This document shows positions 1 through 8,079 of a DNA stretch of 48,131 nucleotides, piece after piece. Position numbers and translations under genes: made by a program. A model generated the notes under the pieces. The model did not search any database and was not told where the DNA came from. It worked only from the letters and a program-made list of their open reading frames with translations. The stretch covers positions 1-48,131 of the forward strand of contig JAGAPR010000034.1 in assembly GCA_017623155.1 (NCBI GenBank), in the 5' to 3' direction. Source of the DNA: Prevotella sp. GTDB taxonomy: Bacteria; Bacteroidota; Bacteroidia; Bacteroidales; Bacteroidaceae. Each line of letters begins with the position of its first letter. Within the stretch, counting starts at the first letter, position 1.

Positions 1-131
1 TAACGTAACTCTTGCTTCAAGTGGCTTTTTTGCGGCATCCAGTGGCTTTGATTTGATGATCATGGAATTCGCTAAAATGCTTTATCACAATGTTCTTTCA
101 CCGATTTTCTCTCATTCTCAGTTTTTTGTTG

Positions 132-139
132 TATCTTTG
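132..139 (+). promoter_or_regulatory. recF promoter -7 box
   Basis: TATCTTTG matches the Bacteroidota -7 consensus TAnnTTTG and lies 27 bp before the recF ATG. No clear TTTG is seen at the -33 position. The preceding 130 bp show only a short direct repeat (AGTGGCTTT at about 20 and 41) and no gene. Confidence 0.6.
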
Positions 140-166
140 CATGAAGATTAGCTATAATTCAGAGGG

Positions 167-1273
167 ATGATTCTGCGAAAACTGTCTATTATCAATTATC
201 GGAATATACCGACTGCCACACTTACCCTGTCGCCGAAGATGAACTGCCTGATAGGCAACAACGGTGCGGGTAAGACCAATGTACTTGATGTCATTTACTA
301 TTTATCGTTTTGCAGGAGCGCGCATAATCCGATAGATTCGCAGGTTATCAGGCACGATCAAGACTTTTTTGTGATTGAGGGCGACTATACCACGGAAAAC
401 GGAGAGCCGGAAGTGGTGTACTGCGGAATGAAACGAGGCACGAAAAAGCATTTCAAACGGAATAAAAAGGAATACAAACGGTTGTCGGAACACATCGGGC
501 TGATACCGATTGTGGTTGTTTCACCGGCTGACACGCTGCTCATCGAGGGCGGAAGCGAGGAGCGCCGCAAGCTGATGGATATGGTGATATCGCAATACGA
601 TCACGGATACATAGAGGCACTGAACCGTTATGGTAAGGCTTTGCAACAGCGGAATTCGCTCCTCAAGATGGAACCTGCGCCCGACCCGGAGATGCTTTCG
701 ATATGGGAAGAGGTGATGGCGGCGGAAGGCGAGACCATCTATGCCAAACGAGATGCGTTTGTGCGTGAGCTTGTTCCCGTGTTTCAGGATTATTACGGCA
801 CCATATCTTCCAATAAAGAAGAAGTGGGATTGAAATACATATCACACTGCCAGCGCGGACCTTTGCTTGATGTTATACGCCGCGACAGACACAAAGATCT
901 TGCCGTGGGCTACTCCCTGCACGGCGTTCACCGCGACGATCTGGAGTTTTCGCTCGGCGGTCATCAGATGAAACGCGAGGGAAGCCAAGGGCAGAACAAG
1001 ACTTTTGTCATAGCATTGAAGCTCGCTCAATTTGAATTTCTGAAACGAACGAGTTCAAAGACCACTCCGCTTTTATTGTTAGACGACATATTCGACAAGC
1101 TCGATGCCGGGCGCGTTGAGCAGATTGTGCGGCTTGTGGCAGGCAAAGAGTTCGGTCAGATATTCATAACAGACACCAACCGCGATCATCTCGAGAGTAT
1201 TCTCAGCGACAATTCGTTCGACTATAAGATTTTCTTTGTGGACAACGGGGAAATCGTCGAGCGTGACAAATAA
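167..1273 (+). CDS. recF: DNA replication and repair protein RecF
   Basis: RecF is an SMC-like ATPase that binds gapped DNA and, with RecO and RecR, loads RecA at stalled forks. The 368-residue protein has the usual family length. The Walker A motif GNNGAGKT is at residues 30-37, an ABC signature-like REGSQGQNK lies near residue 270, and the Walker B stretch LLLLDDIFDKLD near residue 305. The start at 167 places the conserved N-terminal strand (LRKLSIINYRN) directly at the beginning, 27 bp after a -7 box. The DUF721 gene follows after 35 bp on the same strand, an arrangement common in Bacteroidota. No anomalies are seen. Confidence 0.96.
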   Translation: MILRKLSIINYRNIPTATLTLSPKMNCLIGNNGAGKTNVLDVIYYLSFCRSAHNPIDSQVIRHDQDFFVIEGDYTTENGEPEVVYCGMKRGTKKHFKRNKKEYKRLSEHIGLIPIVVVSPADTLLIEGGSEERRKLMDMVISQYDHGYIEALNRYGKALQQRNSLLKMEPAPDPEMLSIWEEVMAAEGETIYAKRDAFVRELVPVFQDYYGTISSNKEEVGLKYISHCQRGPLLDVIRRDRHKDLAVGYSLHGVHRDDLEFSLGGHQMKREGSQGQNKTFVIALKLAQFEFLKRTSSKTTPLLLLDDIFDKLDAGRVEQIVRLVAGKEFGQIFITDTNRDHLESILSDNSFDYKIFFVDNGEIVERDK

Positions 1274-1308
1274 TCGTATCGGTACACATATTATATATAA
1301 AGGTAAGG

Positions 1309-1599
1309 ATGTTTAAAAGAGAAGTCAAGTCTATCAAATCGCTGATAATGCAGAACCTGCGTGCACAAGGGCTTGAAACGCCGTTGCTCCAGAAGCGTAT
1401 TATGGATGCGTGGCCGCTTATAGCGGGTCCGGTGGTGGAGCGTTACACGCGGGGAACGAGCATAAGTAACCAGACCATGTACGTGCATATCACCAATCCT
1501 GCGCTCCGTGCCGACCTGAGCATGAGGCGTCAGGAACTGGTAAGACTGCTTAACAACTACGTGGGAAGCAATATCATTGTCGATATACGGTTTAACTGA
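1309..1599 (+). CDS. DUF721 (DciA-like) protein
   Basis: A 96-residue protein with the DUF721 pattern: a helical N-terminal half (residues 1-45) with the DAWPLIAGP core, then short strands ending in a hydrophobic C-terminus (IIVDIRFN). DUF721 proteins include DciA, a loader of the replicative helicase, but short Bacteroidota members such as this have only the core domain, so a helicase-loader role is inferred from family membership. It follows recF by 35 bp with no separate promoter visible, so co-transcription is likely. It is convergent with the 5-FCL gene, whose stop is 38 bp away. Confidence 0.85.
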   Translation: MFKREVKSIKSLIMQNLRAQGLETPLLQKRIMDAWPLIAGPVVERYTRGTSISNQTMYVHITNPALRADLSMRRQELVRLLNNYVGSNIIVDIRFN

Positions 1600-1637
1600 T
1601 TATCCGAAAGGAACTGTTTCTGCTGCTGCCTAAGTTG

Positions 1638-2171
1638 TTAACAGATAACCTCATCCACCGGGATGTCCGTAGGCTCTACGGGTATCGTGTTCAAATACTG
1701 AAACGGAAAGCACACACCTATTTTATATTTATCCTTTATCGCGGGCAGAAAACGGTCATAATATCCTTTTCCTCGGCCGAGACGATTGCCGCTTTTGTCG
1801 AATGCCATGCCCGGTATCACAGCCAGATCAATATCGGAATAGTCGGTGAAAAGACGCCCGACGGGTTCCATTATTCCGTATGCCCCGACGCGCAAATCGC
1901 CCGGACCGGTGTAAACACGCAGTTCCATGGTGCCTTCTCCCGTCACTTTCGGCAGCAAAACGAGCTTGTCCCGTATCTCGTTCAACAGCAATCTGGTGTC
2001 TACTTCATCGGTCAACGAGTGGTAAAGCATCACCGTGCGGGCCGCGACAAAGCGCGGATGACCCGCCAAACGATTGATAACAGAAAGCGACAGCCTGCGC
2101 AAATCGTCTTGTGCAAGCTGCCGCTTTTCGGCTCTTATCCTGTCTCTCAGTTCTTTTTTATCCACTTTCAA
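1638..2171 (-). CDS. 5-formyltetrahydrofolate cyclo-ligase
   Basis: This enzyme converts 5-formyl-THF to 5,10-methenyl-THF with ATP, returning stored folate to the one-carbon pool in the cytoplasm. The 177-residue protein shows the N-terminal basic helix (KKELRDRIRAEKRQL), the substrate-loop region LRVGAYGIMEP (about 94-103) and the signature GRGKGYYDRF at 132-141. The length is normal. It is the last gene of the minus-strand unit M3 peptidase > deaminase > S41 protease > this gene, and starts 12 bp after the protease stop. No recognisable terminator hairpin lies in the 38-bp gap to the convergent DUF721 gene. Confidence 0.93.
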   Translation of the reverse strand: MKVDKKELRDRIRAEKRQLAQDDLRRLSLSVINRLAGHPRFVAARTVMLYHSLTDEVDTRLLLNEIRDKLVLLPKVTGEGTMELRVYTGPGDLRVGAYGIMEPVGRLFTDYSDIDLAVIPGMAFDKSGNRLGRGKGYYDRFLPAIKDKYKIGVCFPFQYLNTIPVEPTDIPVDEVIC

Positions 2172-2183
2172 GCATTATTTTAT

Positions 2184-3911
2184 TTATTTAGTCAGAGGCA
2201 TATATGCCGCATAACTTCTTTTATTGCCGTAACGGGCATTAGACATCACGACTGCCGTCTTGTCGCCTTTTCTGCCTTTTTTCATTTCAACGGGCTTCTT
2301 TGGAAATGACTTTCCCGCCCGGAACACATCGAAAGCCTTTTCTATTGCCGGGTCGTCCATGTTGAGACATTTGGTCCACTCCTCCTCGTCAAGCATGCTG
2401 TATATTATCCGGCTGACGATGAAACGTTCGAGTAGCTTGTGCGACTTGCGTATCATGAGGTTGCGACGACGCAATCCCTTGCGGTCGGCATATACGACGA
2501 AACGTTCAACAATGTTCTGTTTGTTGAGATAATCGTGCAGCGATTTCATGTCGGTATACTCGTTCAGCTTTGCCCGGTTACTGTCCGTATAGTCGTAAGC
2601 GAACTGCAATATCAGACCCGTCATGGCCGCTTCCTTGTAGTAGGAAGTTACTCCGAGCGTATCTTCGGGCACGAATATGTCGGGAGTTATTCCTCCGCCG
2701 CCATAGACGGGCCGTCCGATACTCGTGTGGAAAACCGGTCCCTCGTGCTTGATGCTGTCTTGCGAGAAATACTCGCCGTGCTGATAGCGTGTCATGAGGT
2801 CATCTTCATAATTCTTGTCGGCTCCCGATGTATACGGCTTCTGTATGCAACGCCCCGACGGAGTGTAGTAACGGGCGATTGTAAGTCTTATCATAGAGCC
2901 GTCGTTGAATGCCATCGGCTGCTGCACGAGTCCTTTTCCGAACGAGCGCCGGCCTATAATCGTGCCCCGGTCATTGTCCTGTATGGCTCCGGCGAATATC
3001 TCCGATGCCGATGCCGAGCCTTCGTCGATAAGCACCACGAGCGGTATCGTCTGATAACTGCCGCGCCCGTCGCTGCGATATTCCTGCCGCGGAGATTTCC
3101 TGCCCTGCGTATATACGATGAGACGGTCTTTCGGCAAGAACTCGTTCACCATCTGTATCACCGCCATCATGTATCCTCCCACGTTGCCGCGCAGGTCGAT
3201 TACAAGATTTTGCAGGTCTTCCTGCGACAGTTTGGCAAGCGATATGAGCAGCTCGGGGTATGTATTCTCGCCAAAGCTCTTCACCTTTATATATCCCGTG
3301 TTGTCGTTTATCATGTACGTGGCACTGATGCTTCGCTGCGGGATATCGTCTCTCGTGACGGTGACAAACCGCACTTTCTTCTCGCCGTATCCCAGCAATC
3401 CGAGCTTCACTTTGGTGCCTTTCGCACCTTTAAGCCGCCTCATGGCCTCCTCGTTGGTGACAACTTTTCCCACAAAAGGCTTTCCGTCGACAGATACAAT
3501 CTTGTCGCCGGCCTTCACCCCGGCCCTGTCCGCCGGTCCGGCATTGACAACATTCTGCACCCTTATGGTGTCCTCGCGTATCGTAAACTCTATTCCCACT
3601 CCCGAGAACGAGCCCCGCAAGTCGTCATTGGCGGCCTGCACGTCTTTCGCTCCGATGTACACCGAGTGCGGATCGAGCTCGGCGAGGATTTGTGGCATGG
3701 CATCTTCCACAAGTTTATTGATGTCAACAGTGTCCACATACTGGTCGTCCACGATATGCAACAGGTTGTTTATCTTGTTGCCGCCTGTATTGATGATGCT
3801 TAATCTGTTTCCCGTGAAGTGGCTTGTATAGAACGTTCCTATCACGATACCCACCACAACACACGCCGCCATGACAAGTGGCATGAGACGGTTTGACTTG
3901 TTTTTGTTCAT
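2184..3911 (-). CDS. S41 family C-terminal processing peptidase (CtpA/Prc-like)
   Basis: A periplasmic, membrane-anchored serine protease. It has 575 residues: a short cytoplasmic N-terminus, one membrane segment at about 9-30, a PDZ domain at about 85-170, and the S41 catalytic core at about 180-350. The Ser/Lys dyad can be placed at S301 (in GSASASE) and K326 (in SFGKG), exactly 25 residues apart as in Prc/CtpA. The roughly 200-residue C-terminal extension is usual for Bacteroidota members. The start abuts the deaminase stop with no gap, so translation is probably coupled. The in vivo substrates cannot be read from sequence. Confidence 0.93.
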   Translation of the reverse strand: MNKNKSNRLMPLVMAACVVVGIVIGTFYTSHFTGNRLSIINTGGNKINNLLHIVDDQYVDTVDINKLVEDAMPQILAELDPHSVYIGAKDVQAANDDLRGSFSGVGIEFTIREDTIRVQNVVNAGPADRAGVKAGDKIVSVDGKPFVGKVVTNEEAMRRLKGAKGTKVKLGLLGYGEKKVRFVTVTRDDIPQRSISATYMINDNTGYIKVKSFGENTYPELLISLAKLSQEDLQNLVIDLRGNVGGYMMAVIQMVNEFLPKDRLIVYTQGRKSPRQEYRSDGRGSYQTIPLVVLIDEGSASASEIFAGAIQDNDRGTIIGRRSFGKGLVQQPMAFNDGSMIRLTIARYYTPSGRCIQKPYTSGADKNYEDDLMTRYQHGEYFSQDSIKHEGPVFHTSIGRPVYGGGGITPDIFVPEDTLGVTSYYKEAAMTGLILQFAYDYTDSNRAKLNEYTDMKSLHDYLNKQNIVERFVVYADRKGLRRRNLMIRKSHKLLERFIVSRIIYSMLDEEEWTKCLNMDDPAIEKAFDVFRAGKSFPKKPVEMKKGRKGDKTAVVMSNARYGNKRSYAAYMPLTK

Positions 3912-4349
3912 TTATTCTTCCGGATTTAGGTATATCACTTCTATTCCAGCCTTGCGAAGCAGGTTTATCCCGTCTTCCAGACGGTAATGCTCGCCGTAGA
4001 CAACCCGCTTTATGCCGGCCTGTATTATAAGTTTCGAACATTCGATACATGGCGAAGCCGTGACGTAGAGCGTTGCCCCGTCGCTGTTGTTAGAACTGCG
4101 TGCGAGCTTTGTTATGGCGTTTGCCTCGGCATGCAATACGTATGGGAACGTGACATTGGCACTGTCTTCGCACACATTCTCAAACCCGCTCGGCGTGCCG
4201 TTGTAGCCGTCGCTGATTATCATCTTGTCCTTAACGACAAGTGCTCCCACCTGCCTGCGCCTGCAATAACTGTTCTCCGCCCAGATGCGTGCCATGCGCA
4301 GATAGCGCAGGTCGAGCTTTCGCTGTTTCTCGTCTGTCGCCGTATTCAT
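3912..4349 (-). CDS. dCMP deaminase family protein (ComEB-like)
   Basis: A zinc-dependent deaminase, probably converting dCMP to dUMP for thymidylate synthesis. The 145-residue protein carries the zinc ligand and catalytic motif HAEAN (H73, E75) and PCIEC (C101, C104). The long substrate insert SDGYNGTPSGFENVCED (about 46-62) separates dCMP deaminases from cytidine and tRNA-adenosine deaminases. It sits between the M3 peptidase (7-bp gap) and the S41 protease (0-bp gap) in one minus-strand unit. There is no metabolic link to the peptidases; the grouping may simply be shared housekeeping expression. Confidence 0.93.
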   Translation of the reverse strand: MNTATDEKQRKLDLRYLRMARIWAENSYCRRRQVGALVVKDKMIISDGYNGTPSGFENVCEDSANVTFPYVLHAEANAITKLARSSNNSDGATLYVTASPCIECSKLIIQAGIKRVVYGEHYRLEDGINLLRKAGIEVIYLNPEE

Positions 4350-4356
4350 CGCCTTT

Positions 4357-6450
4357 CTATTTGTTTTTCTTGATTTTCTTAATCCCGTTTCGCCTCAACA
4401 GCGCGTCTATCGTGGGTTCGCTGCCTCTGAAACGCTTGTAGAGAGTCATCGGATGCTCCGTGCCGCCGCGCGACAGTATGTTGTCGCGGAAGCTCTGTGC
4501 CGTGGCACGGTCGAATATTCCGCGACGCTTGAACACGCTGAACGCATCGGCATCGAGCACTTCCGCCCACTTGTAGCTGTAATATCCGGCGGCATATCCG
4601 CCCGCCATGATGTGACTGAACTGCACCGTCATGCAGGTATCGGACAACTGTTCGGTGACGATTGCCTTTGCCCACGCCTTTTTCTCAAACGTCATTATGT
4701 CGTCGTCGAACGGTTCTTTCTTTGTGTAATATGCCATGTCGAGCAACCCGAAGCTCACTTGCCGCATGCAAGCGTATGCCGCCATGAAGTTGCGACTCTT
4801 CACAATGCGGCTTATCAGGTCGTCGGGGAGAGGCTCTCCCGTCTGATAATGGAACGCGAATGTGCGCAAAAAGTCTTTCTCGACGGAGTAATTCTCCATG
4901 AATTGCGACGGAAGCTCCACGAAATCCCACCACACATTGGTGCCGCTGAGACTCTCGAAACGCGTATTGGCAAACATGCCGTGCAGCGAATGGCCGAATT
5001 CGTGAAGGAAAGTCTCCACCTCTCCGAGTGTGAGCAGCGCCGGTTTTTCGTCGGTGGGCTTTGTAAGGTTCATCACAACGCTGACATGCGGGCGCACGTT
5101 TTCGCCTTTACGGTCGATATACTGCCCCTGATACTCGGTCATCCACGCTCCGCCCTGCTTCCCGTTGCGGGGATGGAAGTCGGCATAGAACACCGCGAGA
5201 TAAGAGCCGTCGGCATCGAACACTTCGTAGGCTTTCACGTCGGGATGATACACCGGTATGTCTTTATTCTCTCTGAATGTTATTCCATACAGTCTGTTTG
5301 CGAGTCCGAACACTCCGTCTATCACTTTCGACAGTTCGAAATAGGGGCGCAGCATCTCCGCATCAAGATTGTATTTGCTCAGCTGCAACTTATGCGAATA
5401 GTGGCTGAAATCCCACGGGCGCATCACGAAATCGCGTCCTTCGAGCTTACGCGCCATGCGCTCTATGTCGCCAACCTCTTTCAATGCCGCCGGCTTATAG
5501 GCCTCGGTGAGGTCATCGAGCAGCCGGTATACGTTTCGCGTATTCGTGGCCATGCGGTGTTTAAGCACGTAGTCGGCGTATGTCTTGTAGCCGAGGAGTT
5601 GGGCTATCTCGCGTCTGAGGTTAACAATCCGTTTGCACACTTCTATATTATTCTCCGCGTTGTCTTTCGTGCACACGGTGTTTTTCGCCATATACAGCCG
5701 GCGGCGCAACTCCCTGTTTGTGGAATATGTCATGAACGGGCCGTAGCTCGGATGATCAAGCGTGATTATCCACCCGTCAAGACCGCGCTCACGGGCAGCC
5801 ACGGCGGCCGCTTCGCGCGCGGTGTCGGGCAGGCCGTCGAGTTCTTTCTCGTCGGTGATGTGCAGCGTGAAGGCTTTTTCTTCTTTCAGCAGGTTTTGCG
5901 AGAACCGCAGCGACAGCATCCCCGCTTCCTCGGTTAGTTTGCGCAGGCGTTCCTTGCCGGCTTCATCGAGCAACGCTCCGCTGCGTGCGAAACCGTCGTA
6001 GCAGTCGTCGAGCAACCGTTTTTCTTCCGGAGTGAGCTTGCGATGATGGCGCTTCACGGCCTTTATGCGCTCGAAAAGCCGCGGATTGAGGCGCACGTCG
6101 TTGGCATGCTGCGTGAGAATGGGCTGCATTTTCTGCGCCAAGGCATCCATCTCATCGTTTGTCTCGGCACTGAGCATATTGAAAAACACGGTGGATACGC
6201 GAGAGAGCAGGTCGTAATATCCCTCGCCATGCTCGTCGTCTTTGTTTATTATCGTATTATCGAACGTCGGCTTCGCTGGATTGTTTATCGTTTTTTCTAT
6301 CTGCTCGTTGTCGCGGCGTATGCCTTCCATGAACGCTTCCTCATAGTCTTCGAGTCTGATACGGTCGAAAGGCACAGTGTCGTGCGGCGTGCCGTATGGT
6401 TCGAAAAAAGGATTTACGCGTGTTGTGCTATCTGTCTTGATATCATCCAT
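4357..6450 (-). CDS. dcp: M3 family zinc metallopeptidase (dipeptidyl carboxypeptidase type)
   Basis: A thimet-oligopeptidase-family enzyme that trims short peptides, probably removing C-terminal dipeptides. The 697-residue length fits Dcp. The zinc motif HEFGH is at 483-487 with the following SLHGMF, and the glutamate zinc ligand region (ESLSGTNVWWDFVELPSQ) lies about 25 residues later, as in the family. No signal peptide is seen, so a cytoplasmic location is expected. A -7 box (TAACTTTG on the minus strand, 6473-6480) lies 22 bp upstream, making this the first gene of a four-gene unit ending at 1638. Confidence 0.93.
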   Translation of the reverse strand: MDDIKTDSTTRVNPFFEPYGTPHDTVPFDRIRLEDYEEAFMEGIRRDNEQIEKTINNPAKPTFDNTIINKDDEHGEGYYDLLSRVSTVFFNMLSAETNDEMDALAQKMQPILTQHANDVRLNPRLFERIKAVKRHHRKLTPEEKRLLDDCYDGFARSGALLDEAGKERLRKLTEEAGMLSLRFSQNLLKEEKAFTLHITDEKELDGLPDTAREAAAVAARERGLDGWIITLDHPSYGPFMTYSTNRELRRRLYMAKNTVCTKDNAENNIEVCKRIVNLRREIAQLLGYKTYADYVLKHRMATNTRNVYRLLDDLTEAYKPAALKEVGDIERMARKLEGRDFVMRPWDFSHYSHKLQLSKYNLDAEMLRPYFELSKVIDGVFGLANRLYGITFRENKDIPVYHPDVKAYEVFDADGSYLAVFYADFHPRNGKQGGAWMTEYQGQYIDRKGENVRPHVSVVMNLTKPTDEKPALLTLGEVETFLHEFGHSLHGMFANTRFESLSGTNVWWDFVELPSQFMENYSVEKDFLRTFAFHYQTGEPLPDDLISRIVKSRNFMAAYACMRQVSFGLLDMAYYTKKEPFDDDIMTFEKKAWAKAIVTEQLSDTCMTVQFSHIMAGGYAAGYYSYKWAEVLDADAFSVFKRRGIFDRATAQSFRDNILSRGGTEHPMTLYKRFRGSEPTIDALLRRNGIKKIKKNK

Positions 6451-6472
6451 GTCTGTCTGTTTATTTGGAATG

Positions 6473-6480
6473 CAAAGTTA
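6473..6480 (-). promoter_or_regulatory. Promoter -7 box for the M3 peptidase operon
   Basis: On the minus strand this reads TAACTTTG, a match to TAnnTTTG, 22 bp before the dcp start. No convincing -33 TTTG is visible. A perfect 14-bp palindrome (6528-6541) lies about 50 bp further upstream. Confidence 0.6.
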
Positions 6481-6527
6481 CACAAAATATCATTCACACA
6501 TTAATATAAAGTAAAAAATAACGTTAA

Positions 6528-6541
6528 TTGCCGCGCGGCAA
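6528..6541. promoter_or_regulatory. Perfect 14-bp palindrome TTGCCGCGCGGCAA
   Basis: A short GC-rich perfect palindrome in AT-rich spacer DNA, 48 bp upstream of the dcp -7 box. It could be an operator for a dimeric regulator. No second copy was noticed in the window. Confidence 0.35.
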
Positions 6542-6583
6542 ACCGAAATATCGCCGCCAAAAACGGCCGGCAGTAAGTAGTCA

Positions 6584-7080
6584 CGAGAGTTTAATGAATA
6601 ATACCGGTTAACAGTTCAACTTCGGAATTAACTAAAAATATGTAAACGAAAAGTAAAAAGTCGATACAAAACATTTTCGCGAAGTAGGTTTTGTTAACTT
6701 AAAATATTTAACTTAAAAGGCGGTTATTTAATGTTCGTAAACAATCGCATGTCGGCTTTTTCTCCTTTTCGCACATTTTCGCCTTGCAATAAGGCCGTAA
6801 TTGCATTGCATTTACGGCCTGACGGGCGTCCAATTAGGCCGTAATTGGAATGCAATTACGGCCTAATTGGAAAACAAGACGGTTTTTGGAACAATGAAAA
6901 ACGATAAAAATCGCCATAAACAGCTTATACACAAATATTTACGCAAAGCGCTCCATAATTCGCGTATTTGCGAGCTCGAAACTTTTTTTTCAGAAAAACG
7001 CATTCTCAGCGACGTTAACATAATAAGTTTTGACACTTTATTTATGCTTATTTAACCAAAAAGCGTATCAGATGTTAAAC
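6584..7080 (+). repeat. Long structured intergenic repeat, left copy (inverted partner at 24319-24803)
   Basis: This part of the 756-bp spacer 6451-7206 aligns along its length with the reverse complement of 24319-24803. Shared blocks, in order, include AACGAAAAGTAAAAAG, GAAGTAGGTTTTGTTAAC, two GGCCGTAA hairpins, GGAAAACAAGACG, CTCCATAATTCGCGTA, TCTCAGCGACGTTAACAT and GACACTTTATTTATGC. By eye the identity is roughly three quarters. No open frame is conserved as a plausible protein. It lies between the divergent dcp and outer-membrane protein genes. Function unknown: a dispersed repeat, a non-coding RNA or an upstream regulatory module are all possible. Confidence 0.85.
6792..6870 (+). repeat. 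Two adjacent GGCCGTAA hairpins in the left repeat copy
   Basis: Hairpin 1 (6792-6820) pairs AGGCCGTAA with TTACGGCCT and continues inward after one mismatch. Hairpin 2 (6830-6870) has perfect 18-bp arms, CCAATTAGGCCGTAATTG and its complement, around the 5-nt loop GAATG. Both are kept in the right copy, and one pair of hairpin 2 is exchanged with compensation there. No U-tract follows, so these are not ordinary terminators. Confidence 0.85.
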
Positions 7081-7143
7081 GTCAAATTTCGGATGTCACA
7101 AAAAAACTATATCACTTATCACAGTTTTATCGGATTATTTGTA

Positions 7144-7151
7144 TATCTTTG
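7144..7151 (+). promoter_or_regulatory. Promoter -7 box for the outer-membrane protein gene
   Basis: TATCTTTG matches TAnnTTTG and lies 55 bp before the ATG at 7207. It begins 63 bp after the end of the long structured repeat. Confidence 0.6.
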
Positions 7152-7206
7152 CATCCGTCATGAGACACAATATTTTTATATAACAAACTTTATATTTCAT
7201 ACAGAC

Positions 7207-7860
7207 ATGAAAAAAATCATCATCGCAATAATGGCGGTTGTAATGGCTCTGCCGGCCTGTGCGCAATACGACATGTATAGAGAACAAGGCAACGGATACC
7301 AGAGTTTCAAGGAAAGATATAATCTTTACTACGGTCTGCGACTCGGTTTGGCCGTGAGTTCGGTGCACTCCGACGACCCTACACTCGACGGCGGGGGCAA
7401 TCAGGCCGGACTGAACCTCGGTGGTGTGATTGGCGTCAACCTTTCTCCCACTACACCCATATCGCTCGAGACCGGACTGTTCTATACCGAAAAGGGCGGA
7501 AAAGGTGTTATCGACGGGGTTAAATTCACGTTCGACCTGAACTATTTGGAAATTCCCATCACGGCAAAATACAGATATGAGTTGAACGAAGATTTCTCCA
7601 TTCAACCGTTCTTCGGCGGATACTTCGCGTTCGGTGTTGGCGGAAAGGTTAAGAACTACAAGGAAAGAGAAAGCTGTTCGTCGTTTTCCGACGACTATTT
7701 CAAGCGGTTTGACGGCGGTCTGCGCATAGGATGCGGTGCCGAATACAGCATGATTTATGCCGAAGCGGCCTACGAATTCGGTCTGTCTAACATCTGTCAC
7801 AGCGACTTTGATTCATCAAGAAACGGATGCTTCTACATCAACTGCGGCATTAATTTTTAG
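7207..7860 (+). CDS. Outer-membrane beta-barrel protein (small porin-like)
   Basis: A 217-residue exported protein. The start at 7207 gives a clean signal peptide (about 1-20: MKKIIIAIMAVVMALPACAQ), with cleavage probably after ACA before QYD; an upstream in-frame ATG at 7030 would bury it. The mature part alternates short amphipathic strands and turns (ISLETGLFYTEKGG, FDLNYLEIPITAKYRYEL, FSIQPFFGGYFAFGVGG, LRIGCGAEYSMIYAEAAYEF) and ends in the aromatic residue F, typical of PF13568/PF13505-type 8-strand barrels. The ligand is unknown. It is a single-gene unit ending at the cloverleaf repeat. Confidence 0.85.
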   Translation: MKKIIIAIMAVVMALPACAQYDMYREQGNGYQSFKERYNLYYGLRLGLAVSSVHSDDPTLDGGGNQAGLNLGGVIGVNLSPTTPISLETGLFYTEKGGKGVIDGVKFTFDLNYLEIPITAKYRYELNEDFSIQPFFGGYFAFGVGGKVKNYKERESCSSFSDDYFKRFDGGLRIGCGAEYSMIYAEAAYEFGLSNICHSDFDSSRNGCFYINCGINF

Positions 7861-7861
7861 T

Positions 7862-8066
7862 TTTTTCTTAGGAGTTTTTTTAGAGGAGTAAAAGGAGTTA
7901 AGGAAGTTATCGCAGGCTGTGCCTGCTTGGAGTTAAAGACAAATGCTTTAAGTAATGAACCGGCAATGTTCACGACTTAAAGCATTTGTCTTTAACTCCC
8001 CGCTCGCTTTCGAGCGGATAACTCCCTTAACTCTTTTTACTCCTCTAAAAAAACTCCTAAGAAAAA
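7862..8066. repeat. 205-bp four-way (cloverleaf-like) palindromic element
   Basis: A 49-bp outer stem (7862-7910 with 8018-8066) has one mismatch and one G-U. It encloses three further stem-loops: GCAGGC-tgt-GCCTGC (7912-7926), a 25-bp perfect stem (7929-7953 with 7975-7999, arm GGAGTTAAAGACAAATGCTT plus 5 nt) and CCGCTCG-cttt-CGAGCGG (8000-8017). It fills the gap between two convergent genes (stops at 7860 and 8080). It contains no plausible gene. It may act as a bidirectional terminator and looks like a dispersed repeat. Confidence 0.9.
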
Positions 8067-8079
8067 CTCCTAAAACAAA

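Noticed and set aside
2439-5937. Long plus-strand frames (2439-3803 and 4453-5937) opposite the S41 protease and M3 peptidase
   Set aside because: Antisense shadows of genes with clear catalytic motifs; no promoter or coherent protein features.
6867-7055. Short frame in the left repeat copy, and MTLYLC-FN peptides seen in both repeat copies (7030 and 24368)
   Set aside because: The peptide similarity only reflects the DNA repeat; beyond it the two frames diverge, and one runs through operator-like palindromes.
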